A stretch of DNA of 6,855 nt from Lentisphaerota bacterium (GCA_012799755.1 JAAZKQ010000403.1:1-6855), one strand, 5' to 3'; numbered from the stretch's first letter, positions 1 to 4,914 are shown. Notes: generated by a model from the letters alone, not told the origin. A program made the numbers and translations.

Positions 1-1225
1 CTTTGAGCAAGCCGCCGCCGACATTCCATGCCTTAACACCAGCCCCCATGGCAATCATTCCCGCGCCCATTTGCAAAAACAGGCTGACCAGGCTCTCGCC
101 CCTCCCCATTAGCTCACGCAGACTGAGCAGCAATTCATTGGTGAAAAGCAAGAGGGGGGTGAAGGTATCCGCGGCGATTCTGCCGAATTCGATGCGGACT
201 CCCTCGGCCGCCGACGACACTTCCCGCAGGGTTCCGCCGATGCCCTCTTCCATGGTGCCCGCCGCGACGGCGGCGGCGCCCGTGGAGTTTTCCAGCTTCT
301 GGAGAAACTCGTTCATGCCGGCGACATTGAATGAAAGCACGCCGCCGCCCAGCGAACCGCGCGCATCGAAGATTTCTTCCATGAAGTTGATTTGTTCGGC
401 GCTGCCCATGGTGGCGGCGGCCTGGCCAATCTGGGCCAGGAGCCGGCCCATGTTCTTGAGATTGCCGTTGGCGTCAACGGTCTCAATGCCGAAGTCCTTC
501 AGGTATTTCTGGACATCGGTGTCAGCGAGGCGCTTGAAGGACTTGCCCAATGCCGTTCCGGCAAGTGAGCCCCTGATGCCCATGTTGGCGAGGATGCCCA
601 GGGCGGCGCTGGTCTCCTTGAGGTCAACGCCGGCGCGCTTGGCGTGGGGCCCGGCCATTTTCAGCGCCTCGCCGAGGTCATGCAGGGTTTGCGCCGAAGA
701 GTTGGCGGTCACGGTCATGATGTCGGCAATATCGCCCATTTGCGAGGCTTCCATGCCGAAGACAGCCATGTTGTTGGCGGCGATTTCCGCCGCTCGCGCC
801 AGGTCGGTGCCGGTCGCCAGAGAAAGATTCATGACATCGGCGATTGAAGCCGATATTTGCTTGTCGGAAAATCCCATGCGGCCCAAGGCGACCATGCCCT
901 GGGCGACCTGGGCAGAGCTGAAGGCCGTTTCTCGGCCGAGTTTCAACGCATGTTCGGAAAGGTTTTGGAAGGCTTCGCCGGTTGACCCGGTCACCGCCTG
1001 AACCGTGCGCATGGCGTCGTCAAAGCCGGCAAACTCCTTCACGGCCATGGATACGCCGGGGACGGCGAAAACACCGATGGAGGTGGTCGCCTGGGCAAAT
1101 CGGTCAAGTCCCAGTTTGAAGTCGGAAAATTTTTCCTTGACTCTTGACAGCCCCTGTGTCAACTGGGCATCGTTCAGAATGAGCCTAACCGCCGCATTGC
1201 CAAGAATGACCGATGATACCGACAT
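1..1225 (-). CDS. Phage tail tape measure protein, N-terminal 408 residues (3' end outside window)
   Basis: The tape measure protein sets tail length: it fills the tail tube during assembly and is usually released at DNA ejection. The frame opens with ATG at 1225 (MSVSSVILGNAAVRL) and stays open to the left edge with no stop, so it is truncated only by the window. Residues about 60-330 match the conserved N-terminal domain of TP901-type tape measure proteins: FAGFDDAMRTVQAVTG (65-80), then ETAFSSAQVAQGMVALGRMG (99-118), then an Ala-rich stretch ending AANNMAVFGM (149-158). A hydrophobic segment near the window edge (LVSLFLQMGAGMIAMGAG) resembles the membrane-like helices these proteins carry. 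The start has only a weak SD (AGGA about 12 nt upstream). It is separated from the chaperone genes by the plus-strand gene at 1305-1667, so its transcript must run antisense through that gene unless a local promoter exists. The family call is firm. Confidence 0.95.
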   Translation of the reverse strand, partial: MSVSSVILGNAAVRLILNDAQLTQGLSRVKEKFSDFKLGLDRFAQATTSIGVFAVPGVSMAVKEFAGFDDAMRTVQAVTGSTGEAFQNLSEHALKLGRETAFSSAQVAQGMVALGRMGFSDKQISASIADVMNLSLATGTDLARAAEIAANNMAVFGMEASQMGDIADIMTVTANSSAQTLHDLGEALKMAGPHAKRAGVDLKETSAALGILANMGIRGSLAGTALGKSFKRLADTDVQKYLKDFGIETVDANGNLKNMGRLLAQIGQAAATMGSAEQINFMEEIFDARGSLGGGVLSFNVAGMNEFLQKLENSTGAAAVAAGTMEEGIGGTLREVSSAAEGVRIEFGRIAADTFTPLLLFTNELLLSLRELMGRGESLVSLFLQMGAGMIAMGAGVKAWNVGGGLLK

Positions 1226-1227
1226 GT

Positions 1228-1256
1228 TTGCTTTTTATCCTGTTGCTGTGTAGATT
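1228..1256 (+). promoter_or_regulatory. Possible sigma70-like promoter for the plus-strand moron
   Basis: TTGCTT (1228-1233) and TAGATT (1251-1256) are separated by exactly 17 bp and lie about 50 bp upstream of the plus-strand ATG at 1305. The -35 matches the consensus at 3 of 6 positions and the -10 at 4 of 6. Position and spacing are right for autonomous expression of the moron, but the match is weak and chance is not excluded. Confidence 0.3.
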
Positions 1257-1291
1257 ACTTGCGGGTAGTGACCAGGGCGTGTTGTCAAAAC

Positions 1292-1299
1292 AAGGAGGT
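1292..1299 (+). promoter_or_regulatory. Strong Shine-Dalgarno site of the plus-strand gene
   Basis: AAGGAGGT ends 5 nt before the ATG at 1305. It is the strongest SD in the window and lies on the strand opposite to the structural operon. It is the main evidence that the plus-strand frame at 1305-1667 is a real gene and not an antisense shadow. Confidence 0.8.
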
Positions 1300-1304
1300 G
1301 TGCG

Positions 1305-1667
1305 ATGCTCAGAATCTTCATGTCGGCATGTATCAGCGCTTTAATCGTCAGGTTCTGGTGGTACTGGGTGCCGACGCGAATGGGAATCGGGCCGGTAAAT
1401 AACGCCTTCGAGAATTTTTTCAGCAATACCGTGCTTATCGGTTTGTGCAGTTGGGTCGTGCGCTGTGGTTTTCTTGATACGTCAAGGCCCGATTTTGCAG
1501 AGCACCCCGGTTTTTACGCTGAGTTCATGGGCTACCTGGTCACCGGCATTCTGTCCTTTTTCGCCATGTTTAGCTCTATGTATCAGGATTATCGCCACCA
1601 GCATGGCATTCCGCCGCGCAGCTTGTCAGAAAAGCTGGATGACTTAATTCACCCGCCGCCTCCTTGA
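1305..1667 (+). CDS. Small multi-pass membrane protein, putative phage moron
   Basis: This 120-residue protein has no family that I recognise. Three hydrophobic stretches are visible: residues about 4-23 (FMSACISALIVRFWWYWVP), 39-57 (FSNTVLIGLCSWVVRCGF) and 72-93 (AEFMGYLVTGILSFFAMFSS). A charged tail follows (YQDYRHQHG...SEKLDDLIHPPPP). It is therefore probably an inner-membrane protein with two or three passes. It lies opposite to all its neighbours, between the chaperone and tape measure genes. It has its own strong SD, a possible promoter and a strong intrinsic terminator 30 bp downstream, and it looks less GC-rich than the flanking genes. Together these are the marks of a moron, an independently expressed cargo gene in a phage late operon. 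Known membrane morons often act in superinfection exclusion or alter the lysogen; that role here is inference. Its last 19 bp overlap the convergent end of the chaperone T-like frame. Confidence 0.75.
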   Translation: MLRIFMSACISALIVRFWWYWVPTRMGIGPVNNAFENFFSNTVLIGLCSWVVRCGFLDTSRPDFAEHPGFYAEFMGYLVTGILSFFAMFSSMYQDYRHQHGIPPRSLSEKLDDLIHPPPP

Positions 1668-2009
1668 TTTTTCTTGAATGAATTGGCGAATCTCTCACAG
1701 TCGGCAGCGGTCAGTTGCCGACTGTTTTTTGTATTCCGGCCTTTGGCAAAGGGATTGAGGTCGCGGGGCGACACTCGCGATTTGCCGCGCGGGAGGTTCA
1801 TGTTTATCAAAAGCGCCAGCAGGTGGGCGGTTCGTTCCCATTCGGCCTGCTGTCGTCCGGTGGCCATCCAGACCAGCTGTCTGATGCTGAATGGCGCCGG
1901 GTCCATGCCGATTATTCCGGCGAGCTGGGCGATGAGGTGTTCCAGGCTTGTTTCAGGGCCTGTTCCATCGTGTCGTCCTCGAGCATCCGGTTCATCTGTT
2001 TTTGCTTTT
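1649..2009 (-). CDS. Tail assembly chaperone, T-like C-terminal domain, reached by -1 frameshift
   Basis: This frame encodes the T half of a G/GT-type tail assembly chaperone, which binds the tape measure protein and recruits tail tube subunits. The diagnostic stretch is LAGIIGMDPAPFSIRQLVWM, then ATGRQQAEWERTAHLLALLI, then the NPF-containing end; a region of the form DP-x(4)-RQL-x-WM, W-x-x-TA-x-L-x-AL and NPF is typical. The frame is open from 2086 to a TGA at 1651-1649 but has no ATG before the internal GM and no SD; the only upstream candidate start is a TTG at 2074. Its register is -1 relative to the G-like gene, which overlaps it. A shift near 2011-1999 would give a G-T fusion of about 240 residues. 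The last 30 or so residues (RNTKNSRQLTAADCERFANS and a GGGG end) are encoded opposite the moron's terminator and 3' end. The annotated start is the proposed shift site. Confidence 0.8.
1697..1730 (+). terminator. Intrinsic terminator of the plus-strand moron
   Basis: A perfect 10-bp stem, ACAGTCGGCA (1697-1706) with TGCCGACTGT (1716-1725), encloses a 9-nt loop and runs straight into a run of six T (1725-1730). It lies 30 bp after the moron's TGA. On the minus strand the stem is not followed by T residues, so it should terminate plus-strand transcription only, letting the antisense structural operon pass. The whole element lies inside the coding sequence of the chaperone T-like domain. Confidence 0.88.
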
Positions 2010-2370
2010 CGGCGGCGTAGTTCCTCGATAACTTCAGCAGTTTCGTCAAGATAGTCTTCACCGCCGGGCGGCAAAAATTTACGATTTCATCCAGCAGGGC
2101 GTCACTGGCCTTTTCGACGGTTTCCATGTCCATGGCCGCCATCAAGACCTCGCCGGTGATGGTCGCTCTATAGGCGGCGGGGACGCAGAGGATGTATATC
2201 ACCTCCATGAGCTTGATGGGGTCCGTCAAGCGTTGCAAGTCGCTCTGGCCCTCGCGCTCGGTCATGACGTCGGCAAGGTCAATGCCGGTTTCGGCCTTGA
2301 CCCGCCGCCAGGTGGCGATGTTGAGGTCCAGCGTCCACGTCTTGCCATTTCGGTCTTGAAAGGATTGCAT
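1912..2370 (-). CDS. Tail assembly chaperone, G-like protein
   Basis: The 152-residue product begins MQSFQDRNGKTWTLDLNIAT, then WRRVKAETGIDL and a mostly helical body. This is the pattern of the G-type chaperone encoded between tail tube and tape measure genes in siphoviruses: a short beta hairpin on 'D..G..W.l.l', then 'vk..tGvDL'. The ATG at 2370 has a good SD (CGGAGAA at 2384-2378, 7-8 nt away) and lies 23 bp after the tail tube stop. The C-terminal 33 residues (AEKQKQMNRMLEDD...) contain the A-rich stretch where a -1 shift would enter the T-like frame, so most ribosomes should make this short form and a minority the G-T fusion. It stops at TAA 1914-1912. Family assignment rests on position, the N-terminal pattern and the overlapping T-like frame. 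Confidence 0.85.
   Translation of the reverse strand: MQSFQDRNGKTWTLDLNIATWRRVKAETGIDLADVMTEREGQSDLQRLTDPIKLMEVIYILCVPAAYRATITGEVLMAAMDMETVEKASDALLDEIVNFCRPAVKTILTKLLKLSRNYAAEKQKQMNRMLEDDTMEQALKQAWNTSSPSSPE
1999..2026 (-). promoter_or_regulatory. Candidate -1 programmed frameshift region of the tail chaperone genes
   Basis: Read on the minus strand, the zero-frame codons here are GAA AAG CAA AAA CAG (2010-1996). C GAA AAG (2011-2005) allows an A-site AAG to AAA re-pairing after a -1 slip; G CAA AAA (2005-1999) also leaves AAA in the A site. Neither is a perfect X XXY YYZ heptamer, since the P-site tRNA would re-pair poorly. An SD-like GAGGAA (2026-2021) ends 9 nt before the first candidate, similar to the internal SD that stimulates frameshifting in E. 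coli dnaX. The need for a -1 shift is well supported; the exact site is uncertain. Confidence 0.5.
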
Positions 2371-2393
2371 GCGCGCGTTCTCCGTGCTCGTGC

Positions 2394-2831
2394 TTATGCC
2401 GTGACGGCCGTGGGCAGGAAGTCGTCATCGTAGATGGTCGGCTTCAGTTTGACGGAGGTCTTGATCACGTCGTCCAGCGGCTGTTCTTCGCTGAATTCGG
2501 TAATGATCCAGGACGCCACGACGCCGATGCCGGTGGCGGCGTTGACGCATTTGGCGTTGATGCCGGTGCCGTTATGGAAGGCGGCGGCGATGTCCGCATA
2601 GGGGCCGGCGCCGTCGGTTGCCAGGATATTGAAGGACAATTCCCAGTCCGCCGGGCCGGCCAGGTAGGTTTTGACGTCGGGCGATTCGCGCGTGGAGGCG
2701 TCAATATCGGCGCGGGACAGGTTCAGGGAGGCGTCCGTAATGCGTTTGACCTCGGTCGTCGGCTCGCCGGCGCCGAGCGGCGCGATGTACAATTTGGCGT
2801 TCTTGCCCAGTCGAAAGGTAACGGTTGCCAT
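2394..2831 (-). CDS. Phage major tail tube protein
   Basis: This 145-residue protein forms the stacked rings of the non-contractile tail tube. It starts MATVTFRLGKNAKLYIAPLG, followed by VKRITDASLNLSRADIDAST (28-47), RESPDVKTYLAGPADWELSF (48-67), and a beta-rich second half. The 'ly....g......v.dvtl...r.e.d.s.R.s...k.yl.G..dw.ls' pattern is typical of tail tube proteins of the lambda gpV/HK97 class. The ATG at 2831 has a strong SD (AAAGGAG at 2845-2839, 7 nt spacing). It lies directly upstream of the chaperone pair and tape measure gene, the invariant position of the tube gene in siphoviruses. It stops at TAA 2396-2394. The call rests on pattern and position. Confidence 0.85.
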   Translation of the reverse strand: MATVTFRLGKNAKLYIAPLGAGEPTTEVKRITDASLNLSRADIDASTRESPDVKTYLAGPADWELSFNILATDGAGPYADIAAAFHNGTGINAKCVNAATGIGVVASWIITEFSEEQPLDDVIKTSVKLKPTIYDDDFLPTAVTA

Positions 2832-2849
2832 GATGATGCTCCTTTGGGG

Positions 2850-3431
2850 TTAGGGGTTGCGGAAAAAATCCATGATGTGCGGCTTGGACTTCTCAAAGGC
2901 GGGGCCAATAAAGGGCCGGGCCGGAAACTTCTCTTTGTTAATCTTCGAGACGCGCTCGCGCTCCAGCTCGTTTGCCCTGTCAACCATGGCCGGTGTCGTG
3001 AGTGCTGTCCACCTGTATGCAGGTTCGCGATTATGTATGTAGTATCCTATGAAGGCAATCGGCCCTATTTTGTTCAGCTTGTATTTTTTTGCTTTTTTCT
3101 TGGTGACGCGCGTGCCGCCGCGCTCGTGCAGACCGCCGATGCCGGCGATGATATTAAACGAGGGGCCAATCAGCGCTTCCTTCTTTTGTTCGGTGATTTC
3201 GTAGAGGATGGCCTTCTTCAGCCGGCCACTGCGCGTGTGCGGCGGGGTGCCCGGAGCGGACGCCTGCTTGCTGTAGGATTGGTTGCGCTTTTTCTTGGGT
3301 ACGCGCTTGATGCTGTTCCGGGCGACTTTGCGGACGTAGCGCGCCGCGTGCAACAGCGCGCGACCTGCCTTGGTCGCGGCCATTTCCGCGACGGTGTTTT
3401 GGTTGACTTTGATGTTCGTTTCCACTTTCAT
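2850..3431 (-). CDS. HK97 gp10-like head-tail connector/neck protein
   Basis: The 193-residue, very basic protein carries the hallmarks of the HK97 gp10 family. SAPGTPPHTRSGRLKKAI (58-75) corresponds to the usual 'PG.PP...tG.L..sI' loop. A short beta region follows with IGGLHERGGT (98-107), the place of the usual 'y..f.E.GT' motif. Near the C-terminus, FPARPFIGPAFEKSK (169-183) is the conserved 'ARPFl.PAl' ending. Family members sit at the head-tail junction or tail top and help complete the neck or tail. The protein is longer than many relatives because of a Lys-rich insert (KKKAKKYKLNK, 111-121). The ATG at 3431 has no clear SD; it overlaps a TGA of the upstream tail terminator register as ATGA, so translational coupling is plausible. 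It stops at TAA 2852-2850, 18 bp before the tail tube start. Confidence 0.85.
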   Translation of the reverse strand: MKVETNIKVNQNTVAEMAATKAGRALLHAARYVRKVARNSIKRVPKKKRNQSYSKQASAPGTPPHTRSGRLKKAILYEITEQKKEALIGPSFNIIAGIGGLHERGGTRVTKKKAKKYKLNKIGPIAFIGYYIHNREPAYRWTALTTPAMVDRANELERERVSKINKEKFPARPFIGPAFEKSKPHIMDFFRNP

Positions 3432-3442
3432 GTTTTCATGGC

Positions 3443-3511
3443 CTATTCGTCATTGAAGGTGGCGTAAGAGAATTCGGGGCGAATGATGGAGAGGAAGAGC
3501 CCGTCTTCATG
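3443..3511 (-). other. In-frame continuation of the tail terminator beyond an internal TAG
   Basis: Immediately after the TAG at 3514-3512 the same frame continues for 22 codons, beginning HEDGLFLSIIRPEFSY and ending ATFNDE, before a second TAG at 3445-3443. Tail terminators of this type end with a 'P.Y....l.e...F.Svlt.tfR' segment. The upstream frame ends with YAPVYDTES, the first half of that segment, and this stretch supplies the second half. It is therefore very probably genuine former or current coding sequence and not intergenic DNA. If this second TAG were also decoded, the frame would run AMKT to a TGA that overlaps the next gene's ATG. Confidence 0.7.
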
Positions 3512-3871
3512 CTATGACTCTGTATCATATACGGGCGCGTATTTTATTTTCCTCAGGCGGGCGCCGGGGATGTTGGCTTGCTCCAGCAGCTCGGCAATGG
3601 CGTCGGTGTAGCCCATGAGGGTGAAAAAGTCCGCGGCCTTCGCGGGCGACGCCACGATGATGGACAGAACAATGTCGGAGGCGAAGTTTTGGCGAGTTTC
3701 CGGCGTGGACGCGAAGGTAAACGGCGTCACGCAGACAATGAGCTGATCAAGGTCTTCCAGCGCGACGCTGGGGACGACGTCAATCGCGGCCTGGACGGGA
3801 ATGATCCGGGCCTCGTTGATGAGGTCTCTTACGGCGGCGGCCAAGTTGAGGATTCGCGATCCGTTTGACAT
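3512..3871 (-). CDS. Tail terminator-like protein, apparently cut short by an amber codon
   Basis: Tail terminator proteins cap the tail tube and dock it to the neck. The 119-residue frame has an N-terminal helix (MSNGSRILNLAAAVRDLINE), a beta region with LEDLDQLIVCVTP (38-50), a strand ASDIVLSIIVASP (64-76), a helix YTDAIAELLEQAN (88-100) and a strand ending KIKYAPVYDTES (108-119). This helix/strand order and the 'v.P....l.dL..l.V.V.P' and 'P.Y' elements are what I recall for the family found between head-tail and tail tube genes. The expected final strand is missing from the 119 residues but appears in frame after the TAG at 3514-3512. With it, the product would be about 142 residues, a normal length. 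The ATG at 3871 has a good SD (AAGGAG at 3885-3880, 8 nt). Every other minus-strand gene that ends in the window uses TAA or TGA. Family call moderate; interruption well supported. Confidence 0.75.
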   Translation of the reverse strand: MSNGSRILNLAAAVRDLINEARIIPVQAAIDVVPSVALEDLDQLIVCVTPFTFASTPETRQNFASDIVLSIIVASPAKAADFFTLMGYTDAIAELLEQANIPGARLRKIKYAPVYDTES

Positions 3872-3889
3872 GTCCCAAACTCCTTGCCT

Positions 3890-4279
3890 TTACGCGTCGC
3901 CGGCGGGCGCGTCCTGGACTTTTTCCGGCCCGCTGTATTTCGCGTAGATGATGATTTCGTCGTGGTCTCGTTCGGACGACCATGACCAGGTGCTGTCCCC
4001 CTCGCCTTTGACGACCAGATACTGCCGCTGTTTGTAGATAATGACGTCGCGCAGTTCGGGCGTCACCCCGGCCATGTCCTTAGCCATAATGCGGAATGAC
4101 GCGTTATGGCTGCGGACATTGAATTCGGCCGTTTTCCGGTACATGTACCAGGAGCCGATCTTGGCGGGAATATTCTTGAGCAGGACGGCGTTGTCACGCA
4201 GGTAGCTGACGGTGACGCCATTCATGTCCATGGCGTACATCTCCCGCAGCATCTGGCGGCCGGCGTCAAATACTCCCAT
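3890..4279 (-). CDS. Putative head-tail stopper/joining protein
   Basis: The 129-residue product resembles the small beta-rich proteins encoded after capsid genes that plug or join the connector (SPP1 gp16-like role). Supporting pattern: MNGVTVSYLRDN (19-30), where these proteins have 'g..VtYrRg'; then RSHNASFRIMAKDM (56-69), in the place of a 'e.rDfli...dl' strand; then PELRDVIIYKQRQYLVV (74-90) and STWSWSSERDHDEIIIYAK (96-114), equivalent to the closing 'p.w.w.d.....rihtk'. The ATG at 4279 follows the previous stop by 6 bp, with a GGGAG-type SD about 10-11 nt away. The gene ends at TAA 3892-3890, 18 bp before the terminator gene. The assignment comes from recalled family pattern and position, so the exact neck function is tentative. 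Confidence 0.6.
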   Translation of the reverse strand: MGVFDAGRQMLREMYAMDMNGVTVSYLRDNAVLLKNIPAKIGSWYMYRKTAEFNVRSHNASFRIMAKDMAGVTPELRDVIIYKQRQYLVVKGEGDSTWSWSSERDHDEIIIYAKYSGPEKVQDAPAGDA

Positions 4280-4285
4280 GGTCGC

Positions 4286-4774
4286 TTACTCTCCCGAGGG
4301 TTCCGGCTCTTCGACTTTGACGCCGACGATGCGGAGCTCGTAGTCCGTGCCGAGGGCCGAGCCGACGCTGATGGCGTCATTGACGCCGGCGCTGATGTCC
4401 ACGCCGGCGCCGAGGATAAGGACCAGCGCGCCGCCGGGGGGGATGACGATGGCGGCGGCGCTGCCGAAGTAGGCGCCGGCGACTTCCAGGGGATTGTCGG
4501 CGCCCTTGTTGCAGACGATGAGGGCTTTGACATTGGCGAAGGCGGCTACTTCGCCGCTCTGGCTGTTGACGAGGGACAGGTCCAGGCTTTCCGGGGTGAT
4601 GCCGGCGGCGCCGCGCTTCTCAACAATGAGATTGCACTGGTTGGCGTCGGAGCCGTCGGCAAGGAACTTCTGCAAGGCGATGGAATCCCGGCTGGAGAAC
4701 TGCGCCTCCACGAAATGGGCGGTGTTTTGAGTCGTGCTGGTGTTGAAGGTGATATTGGCGTTGAGTGGGGGCAT
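4286..4774 (-). CDS. Phage structural protein of unknown role, head-region
   Basis: The start is ATG at 4774 (MPPLNANITFNTSTTQNTAH), giving 162 residues. A strong SD, AAAGGAG at 4786-4780, lies 5 nt upstream, whereas the longer frame to 4846 crosses that SD and has none of its own. The protein is mainly beta. VKALIVCNKGADNPLEVAG (residues 83-101) is followed by IVIPPGGALVLIL and DISAGVNDAISVGSALGTDY, closing ELRIVGV. The pattern 'vKaLvv.N....n.l.vg....f......i.v.pGG.ll.........v..g..d.l.v..g......y.i.i.G' is one I recall in uncharacterised phage structural genes that sit near capsid or tail genes. It could be a second decoration protein, a neck-associated protein or a fibre-type beta domain. 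It ends with an acidic tail (VEEPEPSGE) and TAA at 4288-4286. Confidence 0.65.
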   Translation of the reverse strand: MPPLNANITFNTSTTQNTAHFVEAQFSSRDSIALQKFLADGSDANQCNLIVEKRGAAGITPESLDLSLVNSQSGEVAAFANVKALIVCNKGADNPLEVAGAYFGSAAAIVIPPGGALVLILGAGVDISAGVNDAISVGSALGTDYELRIVGVKVEEPEPSGE

Positions 4775-4779
4775 GGCGA

Positions 4780-4786
4780 CTCCTTT
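4780..4786 (-). promoter_or_regulatory. Shine-Dalgarno site fixing the start at 4774
   Basis: AAAGGAG read on the minus strand, 5 nt before the ATG at 4774. It sits inside the longer open frame that begins at 4846. This argues that the 24 extra Pro/Lys-rich residues of the longer frame are untranslated leader. Confidence 0.75.
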
Positions 4787-4845
4787 GGCAGCTTTGGTGA
4801 AAAGGCGCGGTGACGGCGGAAAAAAGGAGGGAGGGAGCGCCGCCA

Positions 4846-4870
4846 CCGCGCCGCGGAATGGCCGGCGCGG
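4846..4870 (-). other. GC-rich hairpin and pyrimidine tract in the 140-bp intergenic region
   Basis: The region 4914-4775, between the decoration protein and the next gene, is the longest non-coding stretch in the operon. It holds a perfect 8-bp stem, CCGCGCCG (4846-4853) with CGGCGCGG (4863-4870), with a 9-nt loop. On the minus strand a C/T-only tract with six T follows (about 4835-4819). The T run starts some 20 nt after the stem, so it is not a canonical terminator. It may attenuate readthrough or stabilise mRNA, reducing downstream expression relative to the abundant capsid proteins. That role is inference. Confidence 0.4.
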
Positions 4871-4914
4871 GGTAAAAGTCAGGAGGGAAAACCCCGGCGC
4901 CGGCCGGCGGGAGC

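Noticed and set aside
3..1001. Long plus-strand open frame of 332 codons
   Set aside because: It is antisense to the tape measure gene, whose protein is clearly recognisable. The product is Ser/Ala/Pro-rich with no family pattern, and the openness follows from GC bias.
1235..1426. Minus-strand open frame of 63 codons between the tape measure and chaperone genes
   Set aside because: It is antisense to the plus-strand membrane protein gene and its SD, and has no SD or recognisable product.
2465..2704. Other minus-strand open frames inside the structural genes (also 2723-2983, 3780-3983, 4222-4533, 5145-5447, 6522-6809)
   Set aside because: They are Pro/Arg/Ser/Thr-rich out-of-register readings of genes already assigned, without SD sites.
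2574..3467. Plus-strand open frame of 297 codons
   Set aside because: It spans antisense across the tail tube and gp10-like genes and the gap between them, has no SD, and both minus-strand proteins are recognisable.
4106..4813. Plus-strand open frame of 235 codons
   Set aside because: It is antisense to two minus-strand genes with good starts and is Gly/Asp/Ala-rich, as expected for the complement of GC-rich coding DNA.
4820..4836. AAAAAAGGAGGGAGGG on the plus strand as a ribosome binding site
   Set aside because: No start codon lies at a suitable distance and no plausible plus-strand gene follows; it is the complement of the intergenic pyrimidine tract.
4775..4846. N-terminal extension of the 162-residue protein (start at 4846)
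   Set aside because: It reads through the strong SD that serves ATG 4774, has no SD of its own and is low-complexity Pro/Lys-rich.
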